Source: Photobacterium sp. TY1-4
GTDB taxonomy: Bacteria > Pseudomonadota > Gammaproteobacteria > Enterobacterales > Vibrionaceae
Assembly (NCBI RefSeq): GCF_025398175.1
Contig: NZ_CP099734.1
Span: 2,480,001-2,544,000, forward strand
Length of the DNA: 64,000 nt
Direction: 5' to 3'
A model generated the notes under the pieces. It did no database searches, was not told the origin of the DNA, and saw only the letters and a list, made by a program, of their open reading frames with translations. Positions 45,150 through 53,273 of the stretch are shown in pieces; position 1 is the first letter of the stretch; the number at the start of each line of letters is the position of its first letter. Made by a program: the position numbers and the translations under genes.

Positions 45150-46238
45150 TCACCTTTTATTCGGGTCTGCATAATAGCGAGCGCAGGAGCCGCAGATGGG
45201 AAACAACCCGCCCTGGCGCAGCAACTGATGGCGGAAATTTCTCATATGGCCGCCGTTCCAGATCTCGGACACACTCTGCTCATAGATATTGCCGAGCGGG
45301 ACATCATAGAAGGTATGGCACGGCGTAATGTCGCCATTCGACGCCACTTCCATGTAGATCCAGGGGAAAAAACACTTGTCACGTTGATCCGCCATGTCCG
45401 CGTACTGTTTGGTAAAATATGCCCGGTAATTCTCGCTGGCAATGGTTTTGGGGTAGCACACAAAGTAAATGCCGCGCTTTTTACACGCCTGCTCCACCCA
45501 GCGGATCTGGGCCTGAATGGCTTCGAAGTCCATCATTTCAAATTTGCGCGGATCATCCTGCATCCCGGCGGCACAAGGTGTTTCCTCAACCCCGAATAAA
45601 CGGCGGAACAGCTGACGATGCTGGTCATGCTCATGCGCCGTCGCATACGTCTGAAATTCAATACTGATGTGATCCACCATGTCCAAATCCAGACAGTTTT
45701 CAAAGAATCCCTGAATATAAAGGTGGGTCAGCGGCGTCACGATAAAGGTATAGCCGATCTTCGGCTCTTTCAGCCCCTTGCGCTCGCGCAGCTCAAACAG
45801 GGTTGCGACCCCTTCCTGCACGTTGCGATACACATTTTCACCGCGCTGGGCGTCATTAATCTCCTCCGGACCGTCCAGCGACACCCACAACCGGTTCGGC
45901 GGGGTCTCAACCAACATCTCCGCCTTACGCTTTAAAAAGGTGCCATTGGTCGGCACATCCACCCGGGCACCGCCCTGACGGATCCGGCCGACGACATCCT
46001 CAAACCACGGATACATCATGGGCTCACCGCCAAACAGGGCAAAGTAGGGTTTGACCGGTAGGCATTCATCGATGACCCGCAGCACGGCATCTTTATCCAG
46101 CCGGGAGATTTTCCGCCCGTGATAGGCACCGTTTTCTCCCCACTCGTAACACATTTTGCAACGCAGGTTGCAGGCATCCGTGAGCTGGAGGGTGACCCAG
46201 ACCGGCAGTTTATTTTGTAAGATATTTGTATTCGACAT
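45150..46238 (-). CDS. radical SAM/SPASM-type enzyme (second)
   Basis: A 362-residue radical SAM enzyme. The iron-sulfur motif TDACNLRCKMCYEWGE has Cys23, Cys27 and Cys30. A GGEP element (LFGGEPMMYPW) follows. The C-terminal part holds further cysteines for an auxiliary cluster (CFFPWIYMEV, ITPCHTFYDVPLGNIY, PICGSCARYY) of SPASM/twitch type. SPASM enzymes modify peptides, carrier-bound amino acids or sugars. Its CNLRCxxC[FY]EW core resembles the other radical SAM protein of the operon. ATG 46238 follows AGGAAAGC. The substrate is unknown. Confidence 0.85.
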   Translation of the reverse strand: MSNTNILQNKLPVWVTLQLTDACNLRCKMCYEWGENGAYHGRKISRLDKDAVLRVIDECLPVKPYFALFGGEPMMYPWFEDVVGRIRQGGARVDVPTNGTFLKRKAEMLVETPPNRLWVSLDGPEEINDAQRGENVYRNVQEGVATLFELRERKGLKEPKIGYTFIVTPLTHLYIQGFFENCLDLDMVDHISIEFQTYATAHEHDQHRQLFRRLFGVEETPCAAGMQDDPRKFEMMDFEAIQAQIRWVEQACKKRGIYFVCYPKTIASENYRAYFTKQYADMADQRDKCFFPWIYMEVASNGDITPCHTFYDVPLGNIYEQSVSEIWNGGHMRNFRHQLLRQGGLFPICGSCARYYADPNKR

Positions 46239-46260
46239 CACGCTTCCTTTCCTGATTGGC

Positions 46261-47433
46261 TCAGCCGGTGCTGTAAAGTAAGGTGCACTTGGCACAGACG
46301 GGCATCAGCCCACAATGCAGCTGTTTGCGAAAAGCCTGGTACGCCGCGCTGTGCCAGACTTCCCGCACCGGCAGCAACTGCAGATTCCCAACCTCCAGCT
46401 CGGGAAAAAACTTGCATGAGGTGACATCCCCGTTGGGTAGGACATCAAGCCGGTTGCGAATCGCACTACAAAACGTTTTGTTTTCAGCGGGTTTGGTGCT
46501 GCCAGCGACAAAGTCAGGGACTTCGTGGGGTTCAAGATTAGGATGAAAACGCACCCGGCAATCCCAGGTTTGAGCACTGATACGAGCGATATCATCAAGC
46601 AGCGCGGGGATGTTGCTGTCGCTTAAATGGTAGGTATAACCGTGCCAGCTGTATTCCTGGATCCCGGCCAGCCTCGCCTGCTTCCAGGGCAGTTGCTCCC
46701 CGACCCATTGATCCATCTGCTCGGCAACCTGAGACGGGATATACCAGGGAAACACCAGGTACACACTGTCGATGCCCAAATCGGAAAAGTGGCGGACAAA
46801 CTCAAACAGCTTGCCGACCGTGCTGTCGCTGATCGTCAGGCACAGCGACACTTTACCGGCAAACGCCTGGCGTTGGCGCTGCTCCAACAAGGTGCGGATA
46901 ATGTGCTCCACCCGCCGAAATACCCCTTTGCCGCGGATCGCATCATTTTCGGCCTCCAGACCATCCAGGCTAATGAGCAGCGCCAGCCGCTCATCAATCC
47001 GGGAGAGTTGTGCCAGGTGCTTTTCAATCAGCAGCCCATTGGTGCAAATGGTGACCCACCTCGGATGCTCGACGAAGCGATCCATCAGAGCTTCCATCTG
47101 CTTGTACATCAGCGGCTCACCACCCCAGAGATAAAACGGTGCCTGGGTCGATTCTGTGGCCCGCAGCAGTTTGTCGATGATCGCCAGATCAACTTCCTGC
47201 GAGCGGACATCTCGCTCCATTTGGTGGTGATACCCTTCATCATTCCACTCAAAGCAGTGCTGACAGCGCAGGTTACACTGGTTATTCATCTTCACCCCAA
47301 CCTGGTGCGGCATCTCAGCCGCCCAGTCTGCCCGCTGTCGCAGCCCCCGCTGGGTGGACGAAATCTGCTTCACCCTCGCCTTCAGCCGGGCAAAACTGTG
47401 TTCATCCAACTTCTGTTGCGTCTTCGTTTGCAT
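46261..47433 (-). CDS. radical SAM/SPASM-type enzyme (first)
   Basis: A 390-residue radical SAM enzyme. A helical N-terminal extension of about 45 residues precedes the cluster motif NNQCNLRCQHCFEWND (Cys53, Cys57, Cys60). YLWGGEPLMY is the GGEP motif. The C-terminal SPASM-like region has cysteines in TFCSAIRNRLDV, GDVTSCKFFPELEVGNL and MPVCAKCTLLY. It starts inside the glycosyltransferase gene (32-base overlap) at an ATG preceded by GGAGAGAAAT. Similarity to the neighbouring radical SAM enzyme suggests duplication, with sequential or paired steps. Confidence 0.85.
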   Translation of the reverse strand: MQTKTQQKLDEHSFARLKARVKQISSTQRGLRQRADWAAEMPHQVGVKMNNQCNLRCQHCFEWNDEGYHHQMERDVRSQEVDLAIIDKLLRATESTQAPFYLWGGEPLMYKQMEALMDRFVEHPRWVTICTNGLLIEKHLAQLSRIDERLALLISLDGLEAENDAIRGKGVFRRVEHIIRTLLEQRQRQAFAGKVSLCLTISDSTVGKLFEFVRHFSDLGIDSVYLVFPWYIPSQVAEQMDQWVGEQLPWKQARLAGIQEYSWHGYTYHLSDSNIPALLDDIARISAQTWDCRVRFHPNLEPHEVPDFVAGSTKPAENKTFCSAIRNRLDVLPNGDVTSCKFFPELEVGNLQLLPVREVWHSAAYQAFRKQLHCGLMPVCAKCTLLYSTG

Positions 47434-48538
47434 ATTTCTCTCCGTAAACAGACCGATTGCCGCGCATCGCCAGCAACGCCTGATGGCAACGATAGAGTGG
47501 CGCCTGAGCAAAGCCCTGGGCTTTCCAGTCATCAAAGCTCAGCGCGAAACCGCGTGAGATCCAGGCCCGGCCATTGGCCGCCTCGTAGTCGCCGAATGGT
47601 GGCAACAACACGAGCGGCGTCGCAGTTGCCATACTGTCGATCAGGCTTGCTCCGCCGGGCTTGGTGATCAACGCCCGACAACGGGATAACAGCTGCTGAA
47701 AAGGTGGCTCGTCCGGACACCGTGCGTTTATGGCTCGACTCTGCTCACCAGTCCTTGTTTCCGTCTGACCGAGCAGCGTCTGCGCAGGATACTGCCCTCC
47801 GGCAACGCAGCCGTGCTGCCAGGGGAGCCAGTCCGGCTCAGTCAACAGCTGCCAGTTTTCGGCATCGGCATCGGCATCGGCATCGGCAAGCGAGGATTGA
47901 CCCAGCAACAAGGTATAGCGCGAACGCAGCATGGCGATACATGCATCGAGATCCCCGATGTCCCAGCCACCACCATGCACCGCGACCCGTGACTCCCGTT
48001 GGGCCCAGTCCACCACAGGTGGCGGCGGCACCAGAAACTGCTCGTCGCCCTCGGCAAGCAAGTGATGGTGTTTAAGACCACCAATCTCGCCGGGCTGCCA
48101 GGAGAGAGACGTCGTTACATCCACATGTACCCCATGGTAAACCGGTTGGTTTTCTCCCGTTGTTCGCGCACCTTGCGCCGCCTGAAGCTCGGAAATGAAT
48201 GACAGCCAGAACCCACTGAAGAGAAACACGTGCTCCGGCGGACAATGCTGCCATTGCGCCTTGAATGCTTGCCATTTGTCAGCATCAATCGCCTTGCGGA
48301 TCGATCCCGGACTGTGGCTCAACCAACGTTGGGTCAGCAACGCCGTGCGCAAGCTCCGCCGGCATTGCGCCTTGGTCTTTTCCAATCGGACCAGGGCCTG
48401 CGGTGTGTAGAGTTGCTCTAAGGCATAAAAGCGAACAGACCGCTGTTGTCGTTGAAACCATTTGGACAGAGCGACAGCAGGGACAAAACTTCCCAGCCCA
48501 CTGCTGGCAGTTAAAATCGCAATCGTGCCAGATGTCAT
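47402..48538 (-). CDS. GT-B fold glycosyltransferase
   Basis: A 378-residue protein with the two Rossmann domains of GT-B enzymes. The N-terminal domain begins IAILTASSGLGSFVPAVALSKW. The C-terminal nucleotide-sugar site is ALITKPGGASLIDSMATATP followed by LVLLPPFGDYEAANG, as in MurG/GT28-like transferases. Between them, residues near 220 are a run of Ala-Asp pairs coded by a hexanucleotide repeat. It likely attaches a sugar to the operon's product or provides the acceptor sugar. Its ATG overlaps the ATP-grasp stop (ATGA). Confidence 0.75.
   Translation of the reverse strand: MTSGTIAILTASSGLGSFVPAVALSKWFQRQQRSVRFYALEQLYTPQALVRLEKTKAQCRRSLRTALLTQRWLSHSPGSIRKAIDADKWQAFKAQWQHCPPEHVFLFSGFWLSFISELQAAQGARTTGENQPVYHGVHVDVTTSLSWQPGEIGGLKHHHLLAEGDEQFLVPPPPVVDWAQRESRVAVHGGGWDIGDLDACIAMLRSRYTLLLGQSSLADADADADAENWQLLTEPDWLPWQHGCVAGGQYPAQTLLGQTETRTGEQSRAINARCPDEPPFQQLLSRCRALITKPGGASLIDSMATATPLVLLPPFGDYEAANGRAWISRGFALSFDDWKAQGFAQAPLYRCHQALLAMRGNRSVYGEKYANEDATEVG
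47862..47885. repeat. hexanucleotide repeat inside the glycosyltransferase gene
   Basis: Four tandem GGCATC units (equivalently TCGGCA), coding for an Ala-Asp run on the minus strand. Copy-number change would lengthen or shorten a linker by two residues without shifting the frame. Confidence 0.75.
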
Positions 48539-49800
48539 AACAATCGGGCTCCCTGATCCGCGAGTGCCGCAGCAAGCTGTGCTTGCTGTACATCGCCATC
48601 AGCTCCCACTTGCAACAGATAAAGCCGCCCAATCCGTGGCGTTTCGCCCGGCAATTGCACGCAGCGACTGTTCAGCGGGACATACCCATATCGGTGTTCA
48701 CCGGTGACCAGGCAGCCTCGCCGCGCCAGTCCGTCCAACAGCGGTTGGATATCGATCGGCTGGCTGTATTTGACACTGACTTGCTGAAACCGCACCTCGC
48801 CGCCGACGGCCAGCCGGGCGAACCAATCATGTGCAATACCGCCCATCGATTCTCGGGCATTGATCTCGACAACCGGTACGATTTCCCCACTCGCCAACAG
48901 CATGGAATCCACGCAGACCGGCCCCCAATAGCCATCCTGATAAAGCCGGGCAAGTAATGGTCGCAACAGCTCGGGATACCCGTGCGCCCGGATGCGCTGT
49001 AACAGGCCATCCCCCATCGCTTTCACCCCGGAGAACTTCAGGTTGTCATTGATGATTTCTGATAACCCGAGCAAAGCAATATCGCTATCCCTGCTGATCT
49101 GCCATTGGCTGGAAAAATCGACCTCTTTATCCACAAACGGCTCGGCAATGAGCCCCACCTGCCGGCCAGCCTCCACCTGACGTAGCAAGTGCTCCCTGAC
49201 GCGCTCCCAAATGGCCGGATGACGCACCACCAGACTACCTTTACCGGAGACACCAAACGGCTCTTTTAAAATCATCGGCAGGGGATGAGCGTTCAGCGCC
49301 AGCAGCGACGATCGCGTTGAAACAATCTCGCCTAATTGCGGGATATTCAGCTGACGGCAAACCTCGACGGCGTAGCGCTTGTCATTGACTTTCACCACAG
49401 CGTCAAAAGATGGCAGATGCGCCGAACTTGCCGTGCACTGATAAGCGGCCGGCACACAGGCAAACGGTCGCTGCAAGCCTTGGTGGGGTAAGCCGTGGCA
49501 CAGTATTTCAGCCGCTTCCCCCCAGTTGGGCATTCCGGCTGCCTGCCAGTCCTCAGGATGCACAAAGGCAGCATGACGCGAGGACGCAATACCCAAACTA
49601 GCGTGATAGCTGACTAACGCAGGATCCGGCGCGATCACGGTAAAGACCTGCTCCGTAGCGGTGCGGGCAATAAGTACTTCATCCAGGCAATACAGCTGGG
49701 GATCTACACGCTCTGCGGCAAATCTCGGTAGCGTCACGAGGGTGGGATCCTGCCATAAGGCTTCGGCCTCAAAGCAGGCCCATCGGATCTCAGTGCTCAT
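48535..49800 (-). CDS. ATP-grasp ligase
   Basis: A 421-residue ATP-grasp enzyme. The ATP-binding lysine and glycine-rich loop are LPMILKEPFGVSGKGSLVV. IAEPFVDKEVDFSSQW follows, and the metal-binding end is VPVVEINARESMGG. It overlaps the ACP gene by 11 bases. In butirosin synthesis, an ATP-grasp ligase (BtrJ) loads glutamate onto an ACP; the same pairing here suggests loading of an amino acid or other carboxylate onto the ACP. The substrate is unknown. ATG 49800 is favoured over an upstream start. Confidence 0.78.
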   Translation of the reverse strand: MSTEIRWACFEAEALWQDPTLVTLPRFAAERVDPQLYCLDEVLIARTATEQVFTVIAPDPALVSYHASLGIASSRHAAFVHPEDWQAAGMPNWGEAAEILCHGLPHQGLQRPFACVPAAYQCTASSAHLPSFDAVVKVNDKRYAVEVCRQLNIPQLGEIVSTRSSLLALNAHPLPMILKEPFGVSGKGSLVVRHPAIWERVREHLLRQVEAGRQVGLIAEPFVDKEVDFSSQWQISRDSDIALLGLSEIINDNLKFSGVKAMGDGLLQRIRAHGYPELLRPLLARLYQDGYWGPVCVDSMLLASGEIVPVVEINARESMGGIAHDWFARLAVGGEVRFQQVSVKYSQPIDIQPLLDGLARRGCLVTGEHRYGYVPLNSRCVQLPGETPRIGRLYLLQVGADGDVQQAQLAAALADQGARLL

Positions 49801-50050
49801 CCGCGGCCACTTCGCTTTGCTGCTCAGCAATAAACGTCATCAGCGCTTGCACACTCTGCATGATTGAAAAATCCAGCTGGTCAAAATCAAGCCGGAGGTC
49901 AAACTCGGCTTCCAGTTGCAGCAGAAAGTCAATGATATCGAGTGAGTCCAGGCCCACATCTTCAATCAAGTGGCTCTCTAAGGTGATGGTCTCTTTCAGG
50001 GAAGGATCTTTTTTGATTTCGGCGATCAGGGTGGTGATTTGCTCAAACAT
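49790..50050 (-). CDS. acyl carrier protein of the biosynthetic operon
   Basis: An 86-residue acidic four-helix carrier. The phosphopantetheine attachment serine is Ser36 in the DVGLDSLDIIDFLLQLE motif. It is clearly distinct from fatty-acid AcpP and has no FabF/FabD neighbours. First gene of the operon, with AAGGAAGACC before the ATG. It should tether an intermediate for the ATP-grasp, radical SAM and transferase steps. Confidence 0.88.
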   Translation of the reverse strand: MFEQITTLIAEIKKDPSLKETITLESHLIEDVGLDSLDIIDFLLQLEAEFDLRLDFDQLDFSIMQSVQALMTFIAEQQSEVAADEH

Positions 50051-50276
50051 GGTCTTCCTTTGTACGCTCAGTAACAGATTGCTCTATTTTTTTCACTGAC
50101 AAAGAAAGTTGTCTATTGATGAATCAGCCAAATATTCGGTTTTTCGGCTGACTCTTCAAGAATATGAAACCCTGGAGATCGTAAGGTGATTCATCCGTGA
50201 TATCACTCGATTACGCTGCAAAACCCTCAGCGAGCGACGTGGAAATCTGCTACGTCCGGCGCAAAGTCCATGCGAA

Positions 50277-50310
50277 AAAGCCCCGACAAGCAAAGGCTTA
50301 TCGGGGCTTT
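50277..50310 (-). terminator. terminator after tRNA-Arg
   Basis: AAAGCCCCGA and TCGGGGCTTT form a strong hairpin, extended by AAG/CTT pairing inside, immediately 3' of the tRNA. Transcripts from the tRNA should therefore not run into the ACP operon. Confidence 0.85.
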
Positions 50311-50317
50311 AGAAGAA

Positions 50318-50394
50318 TGGCACGCCCTACAGGATTCGAACCTGTGACCACATGCTTAGAAGGCACGTGCTCTATCCAACTGAGCTAAGGGCGC
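50318..50394 (-). tRNA. tRNA-Arg (anticodon UCU)
   Basis: A 77-base tRNA including encoded CCA. The acceptor stem is GCGCCCT/AGGGCGT (one G-U pair), the D-arm is GCTCAGTTGGATAGAGC, the anticodon loop is CTTCTAA giving UCU, and the T-arm ACAGG/CCTGT encloses TTCGAATC. It reads AGA codons. In E. coli the matching gene argU lies near folD and is a phage integration site. Confidence 0.96.
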
Positions 50395-50718
50395 GCGGAG
50401 TGTGTAACAAAAGTTACGGGACGGGATTATACGTTGCCCGTCTCCCACGTCAACGCTTTTTCCTTGAATTTACCGCTCGATGCGCACAAGCGGTTAAAGG
50501 AGCAACAATTTGATTCAATTCACGAAATTGAAACCCTGCGCTCATCAGCTGCGCCAGGCTTTATTTTGTAACAATGACAGCACGCATCACGCCGGCAGCC
50601 CCGTTGCCATATTGGCATCATTCCAGCAAAAACCAAAAAGCAAACGTTTGCGCTAGACCTGTTCTCTATTCTCTGCGACAATAACGCCGCTCAGTTATTA
50701 ACAGCTCAAAGGATAAAC
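50395..50718. promoter_or_regulatory. tRNA-Arg/folD divergent intergenic region
   Basis: About 320 bases without a gene. It holds the tRNA promoter next to 50395 and the folD promoter on the right, with the PurR-type box at 50639-50654. I see no other structure. Confidence 0.5.
50639..50654 (+). promoter_or_regulatory. PurR-type operator upstream of folD
   Basis: AGCAAACGTTTGCGCT contains the exact palindrome GCAAACGTTTGC, nearly identical to the E. coli PurR consensus ACGCAAACGTTTGCGT. It stands 65 bases before folD, where it could repress in response to purines. Confidence 0.75.
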
Positions 50719-51579
50719 ATGGCCGCTCAAATTATTGATGGAAAACTGATCTCACAAACTGTTCGTCAAGAAGTTGCTGCACGGGTAAAAGCGAGAACCG
50801 AAGCTGGGTTGCGTGCCCCTGGGCTTGCCGTTGTCCTTGTCGGGGATGACCCTGCGTCGCAAATTTATGTCGGCAGCAAGCGCAAAGCCTGTGATGAAGT
50901 CGGCTTTACCTCGAAATCGTTCGACCTTCCGTCGACCACCAGCGAAACTGAGCTGCTGGCATTGATCGATGAGCTCAATGCCGATCAAAGTATTGACGGG
51001 ATTTTGGTTCAGTTACCGCTCCCAGCCGGGATCGATGCAACTAAGGTTTTAGAGCGAATCGATCCGGAGAAAGACGTGGATGGTTTCCACCCGTACAACG
51101 TCGGTCGTCTGTGTCAGCGGATCCCGAAACTTCGTTCTTGCACCCCAAAAGGGGTCATGACCCTACTGGATCGTTACAATATTCCGGTTCGCGGCAAACA
51201 TGCGGTGATTGTCGGCGCGTCCAATATTGTTGGCCGACCAATGACGCTGGAGCTGCTACTGGCCGGTGCGACCACCACCACTTGTCATCGTTTTACCCAA
51301 AATCTGGAGCAGCATGTTCGCCAGGCCGATATTCTGGTCGTTGCCGTGGGTAAACCAAACTTTATCCCGGGCGACTGGATCAAAGCCGGTGCAACTGTGC
51401 TGGATGTCGGCATTAACCGTCTGGATAACGGCAAACTGGTCGGCGATGTCGAATATGACATCGCTCGTGAAAAAGCCCGTCATATCACCCCGGTTCCGGG
51501 CGGCGTTGGCCCGATGACAGTCGCTACCCTGATCGAAAACACCATGCTGGCCTGCGAGCAATACCACAGCGAAGATTGA
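50719..51579 (+). CDS. folD: methylenetetrahydrofolate dehydrogenase/cyclohydrolase
   Basis: A 286-residue bifunctional enzyme making 10-formyl-THF for purine and Met-tRNA formylation. Signatures are [14 protein letters not shown] (catalytic Lys), [25 protein letters not shown] and the NADP site [13 protein letters not shown], ending with [15 protein letters not shown]. Length equals E. coli FolD. A PurR-type box lies in its promoter region. Confidence 0.97.
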   Translation: MAAQIIDGKLISQTVRQEVAARVKARTEAGLRAPGLAVVLVGDDPASQIYVGSKRKACDEVGFTSKSFDLPSTTSETELLALIDELNADQSIDGILVQLPLPAGIDATKVLERIDPEKDVDGFHPYNVGRLCQRIPKLRSCTPKGVMTLLDRYNIPVRGKHAVIVGASNIVGRPMTLELLLAGATTTTCHRFTQNLEQHVRQADILVVAVGKPNFIPGDWIKAGATVLDVGINRLDNGKLVGDVEYDIAREKARHITPVPGGVGPMTVATLIENTMLACEQYHSED

Positions 51580-51639
51580 TGGGCGCTCACCCCATACTTG
51601 AACGCTGAGCAAACGATCAATCACGCACACACATACAAT

Positions 51640-51667
51640 AAAAGCGAAAGGTCTCCCTTTCGCTTTT
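51640..51667. terminator. terminator between folD and galU
   Basis: AAAAGCGAAAGG and CCTTTCGCTTTT arms with A and T runs. It serves the convergent folD and galU genes. Confidence 0.88.
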
Positions 51668-51779
51668 TTAATCTCCCGGTACCGCCAGAGAACACCAACG
51701 ACGGTCTTGTATTCAGTACGGTACAAGGTGGCAGTGGTCCGAAGCTAAAGTTTCCTTCCACCAGCATTGCTCCAAGCCA

Positions 51780-52688
51780 TTACAGACTTTTCACCACGCT
51801 CTTAAGGTAATCGGTAAAATCTTCACCTAGCGTCTCGTGACGCATACCGTAGTCAACAAAGGCTTGCATATAACCCAGCTTGCTGCCGCAATCATGGCTC
51901 TTACCGGACATATGGAACGCATTCACTTGGGTCGATTCCATCAGCATATCAATCGCATCGGTCAGCTGAATTTCATCCCCGGCACCGACCGGCGTTCGCG
52001 CCAGCAACTTCCAGATTTCAGCCGGCAGCACGTAACGACCGACGATCACCAGGTTTGATGGTGCCTCTTCTACTGCAGGCTTTTCGACAACCTTGGTCAT
52101 CGCTGCAGTTTCGCCCGGGTGCAACTCGCTGCCATTGACATCTGCAACACCATAACTGGACACTTCAGACATCGGCACCGGTTCAACCATTACCTGGCTG
52201 ATCCCGGTTTCAGCAAAGGCTTTCACCATGGCTGCCATATTTTCCTGCCGCAGGTCGCTGGCAACATCATCAAGGATCACATCCGGCAACACCACCGCAA
52301 ACGGCTCATCGCCAATCAGCGGATACGCACACAACACGGCATGGCCGAGACCTTTCGCCTGTCCCTGACGGACATGCATGATGGTGACATCCTTCGGACA
52401 AATACTTTGTACTTCTTCCAACAACTGGCGCTTCACCCGCTTCTCCAGCGTGGCTTCCAGTTCAAAGGAAGTATCAAAATGGTTTTCAATCGAGTTTTTT
52501 GATGAATGGGTGACCAGCACAATCTCTTTAATACCGGCCGCCACACACTCATTCACCACATACTGAATCAGCGGCTTGTCGACAATCGGCAGCATTTCCT
52601 TCGGAATAGCCTTGGTTGCAGGCAGCATCCGGGTACCCAGACCAGCAACTGGGATCACCGCTTTACGGACAGGGGAAGTTGTAGGCAT
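51780..52688 (-). CDS. galU: UTP-glucose-1-phosphate uridylyltransferase
   Basis: A 302-residue nucleotidyltransferase making UDP-glucose for LPS, capsule and osmoprotectants. Signatures are [53 protein letters not shown] and [10 protein letters not shown]. It lies next to rfaH, a regulator of surface polysaccharide operons. Confidence 0.96.
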   Translation of the reverse strand: MPTTSPVRKAVIPVAGLGTRMLPATKAIPKEMLPIVDKPLIQYVVNECVAAGIKEIVLVTHSSKNSIENHFDTSFELEATLEKRVKRQLLEEVQSICPKDVTIMHVRQGQAKGLGHAVLCAYPLIGDEPFAVVLPDVILDDVASDLRQENMAAMVKAFAETGISQVMVEPVPMSEVSSYGVADVNGSELHPGETAAMTKVVEKPAVEEAPSNLVIVGRYVLPAEIWKLLARTPVGAGDEIQLTDAIDMLMESTQVNAFHMSGKSHDCGSKLGYMQAFVDYGMRHETLGEDFTDYLKSVVKSL

Positions 52689-52775
52689 TTTTTATTCCAT
52701 TAATCAAGATTCGGGCAAACTATATCAAACCACCGGCAAAGTAGCGACCGCTCAGCCCCATGTAAACATGCCGCG

Positions 52776-53273
52776 TTATTTCTTCACGATATCTTCATTC
52801 TGAACGCTGACTTTCACCGGCTTGCCCAGCAAATTAATCAACATAAAAGATCGTTTTTCGCCATCCGGCTCCTGATAAATCGCTTCAATGCCTTTAAACT
52901 GGCCCTGCGTCAGCTTCAGGCTCTCACCCGGTTGCGGCAAACTGGACAGTTTGGCCTGATGCTCCTCGCAATTTTCATTCATCATCAACCCATAGATGAT
53001 ATCCGGCTGCACGATTTGCGGTTTGGCACCCTGACTGATGAAATTGGCAACCCCGCGGGTCGAACGAATGGTCGTGTAGCTGACCTCTTCCGGATCAAAG
53101 TAGACAAACATATAACCGGGGAATAACGGCTCACAACTTTCCGTGCGCTTTCCCCGAACAATCTTCTGCACCGTAACCTGCGGGTAGTAACATTCAACAC
53201 TTTGGCGATCAAGATTGATCACGGCGCGCTCCTGCTCACTACGCTTACAATATAGAAGGTACCAATCTTTCAT
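52776..53273 (-). CDS. rfaH: transcription antiterminator RfaH
   Basis: A 165-residue NusG paralogue that keeps RNA polymerase moving through long surface-polysaccharide operons carrying ops sites. The N-terminal NGN domain begins MKDWYLLYCKRSEQERA and contains ECYYPQVTV and PLFPGYMFVYFD. The C-terminal KOW-like domain has LKLTQGQFKGIEAIYQEPDG. Length equals E. coli RfaH (162). ATG 53273 is the conserved start. Confidence 0.94.
   Translation of the reverse strand: MKDWYLLYCKRSEQERAVINLDRQSVECYYPQVTVQKIVRGKRTESCEPLFPGYMFVYFDPEEVSYTTIRSTRGVANFISQGAKPQIVQPDIIYGLMMNENCEEHQAKLSSLPQPGESLKLTQGQFKGIEAIYQEPDGEKRSFMLINLLGKPVKVSVQNEDIVKK

Noticed and set aside
46627..47667. 346-codon open frame on the + strand across the first radical SAM gene
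   Set aside because: It is antisense to a protein with clear CxxxCxxC and SPASM motifs; no motif or ribosome binding site supports it.
49790..50050. Housekeeping AcpP
   Set aside because: No fab genes adjoin it, the sequence around Ser36 and the length differ from AcpP, and it overlaps an ATP-grasp gene in a specialised operon.
40064..50317. Intact integrative element anchored in tRNA-Arg
   Set aside because: No integrase and no second copy of the tRNA 3' end were found by eye between tig and the tRNA; the location is suggestive only.
50197..50388. 63-codon + frame ending in RMARPTGFEPVTTCLEG
   Set aside because: This is the well-known spurious translation of the reverse strand of a tRNA gene and its leader.
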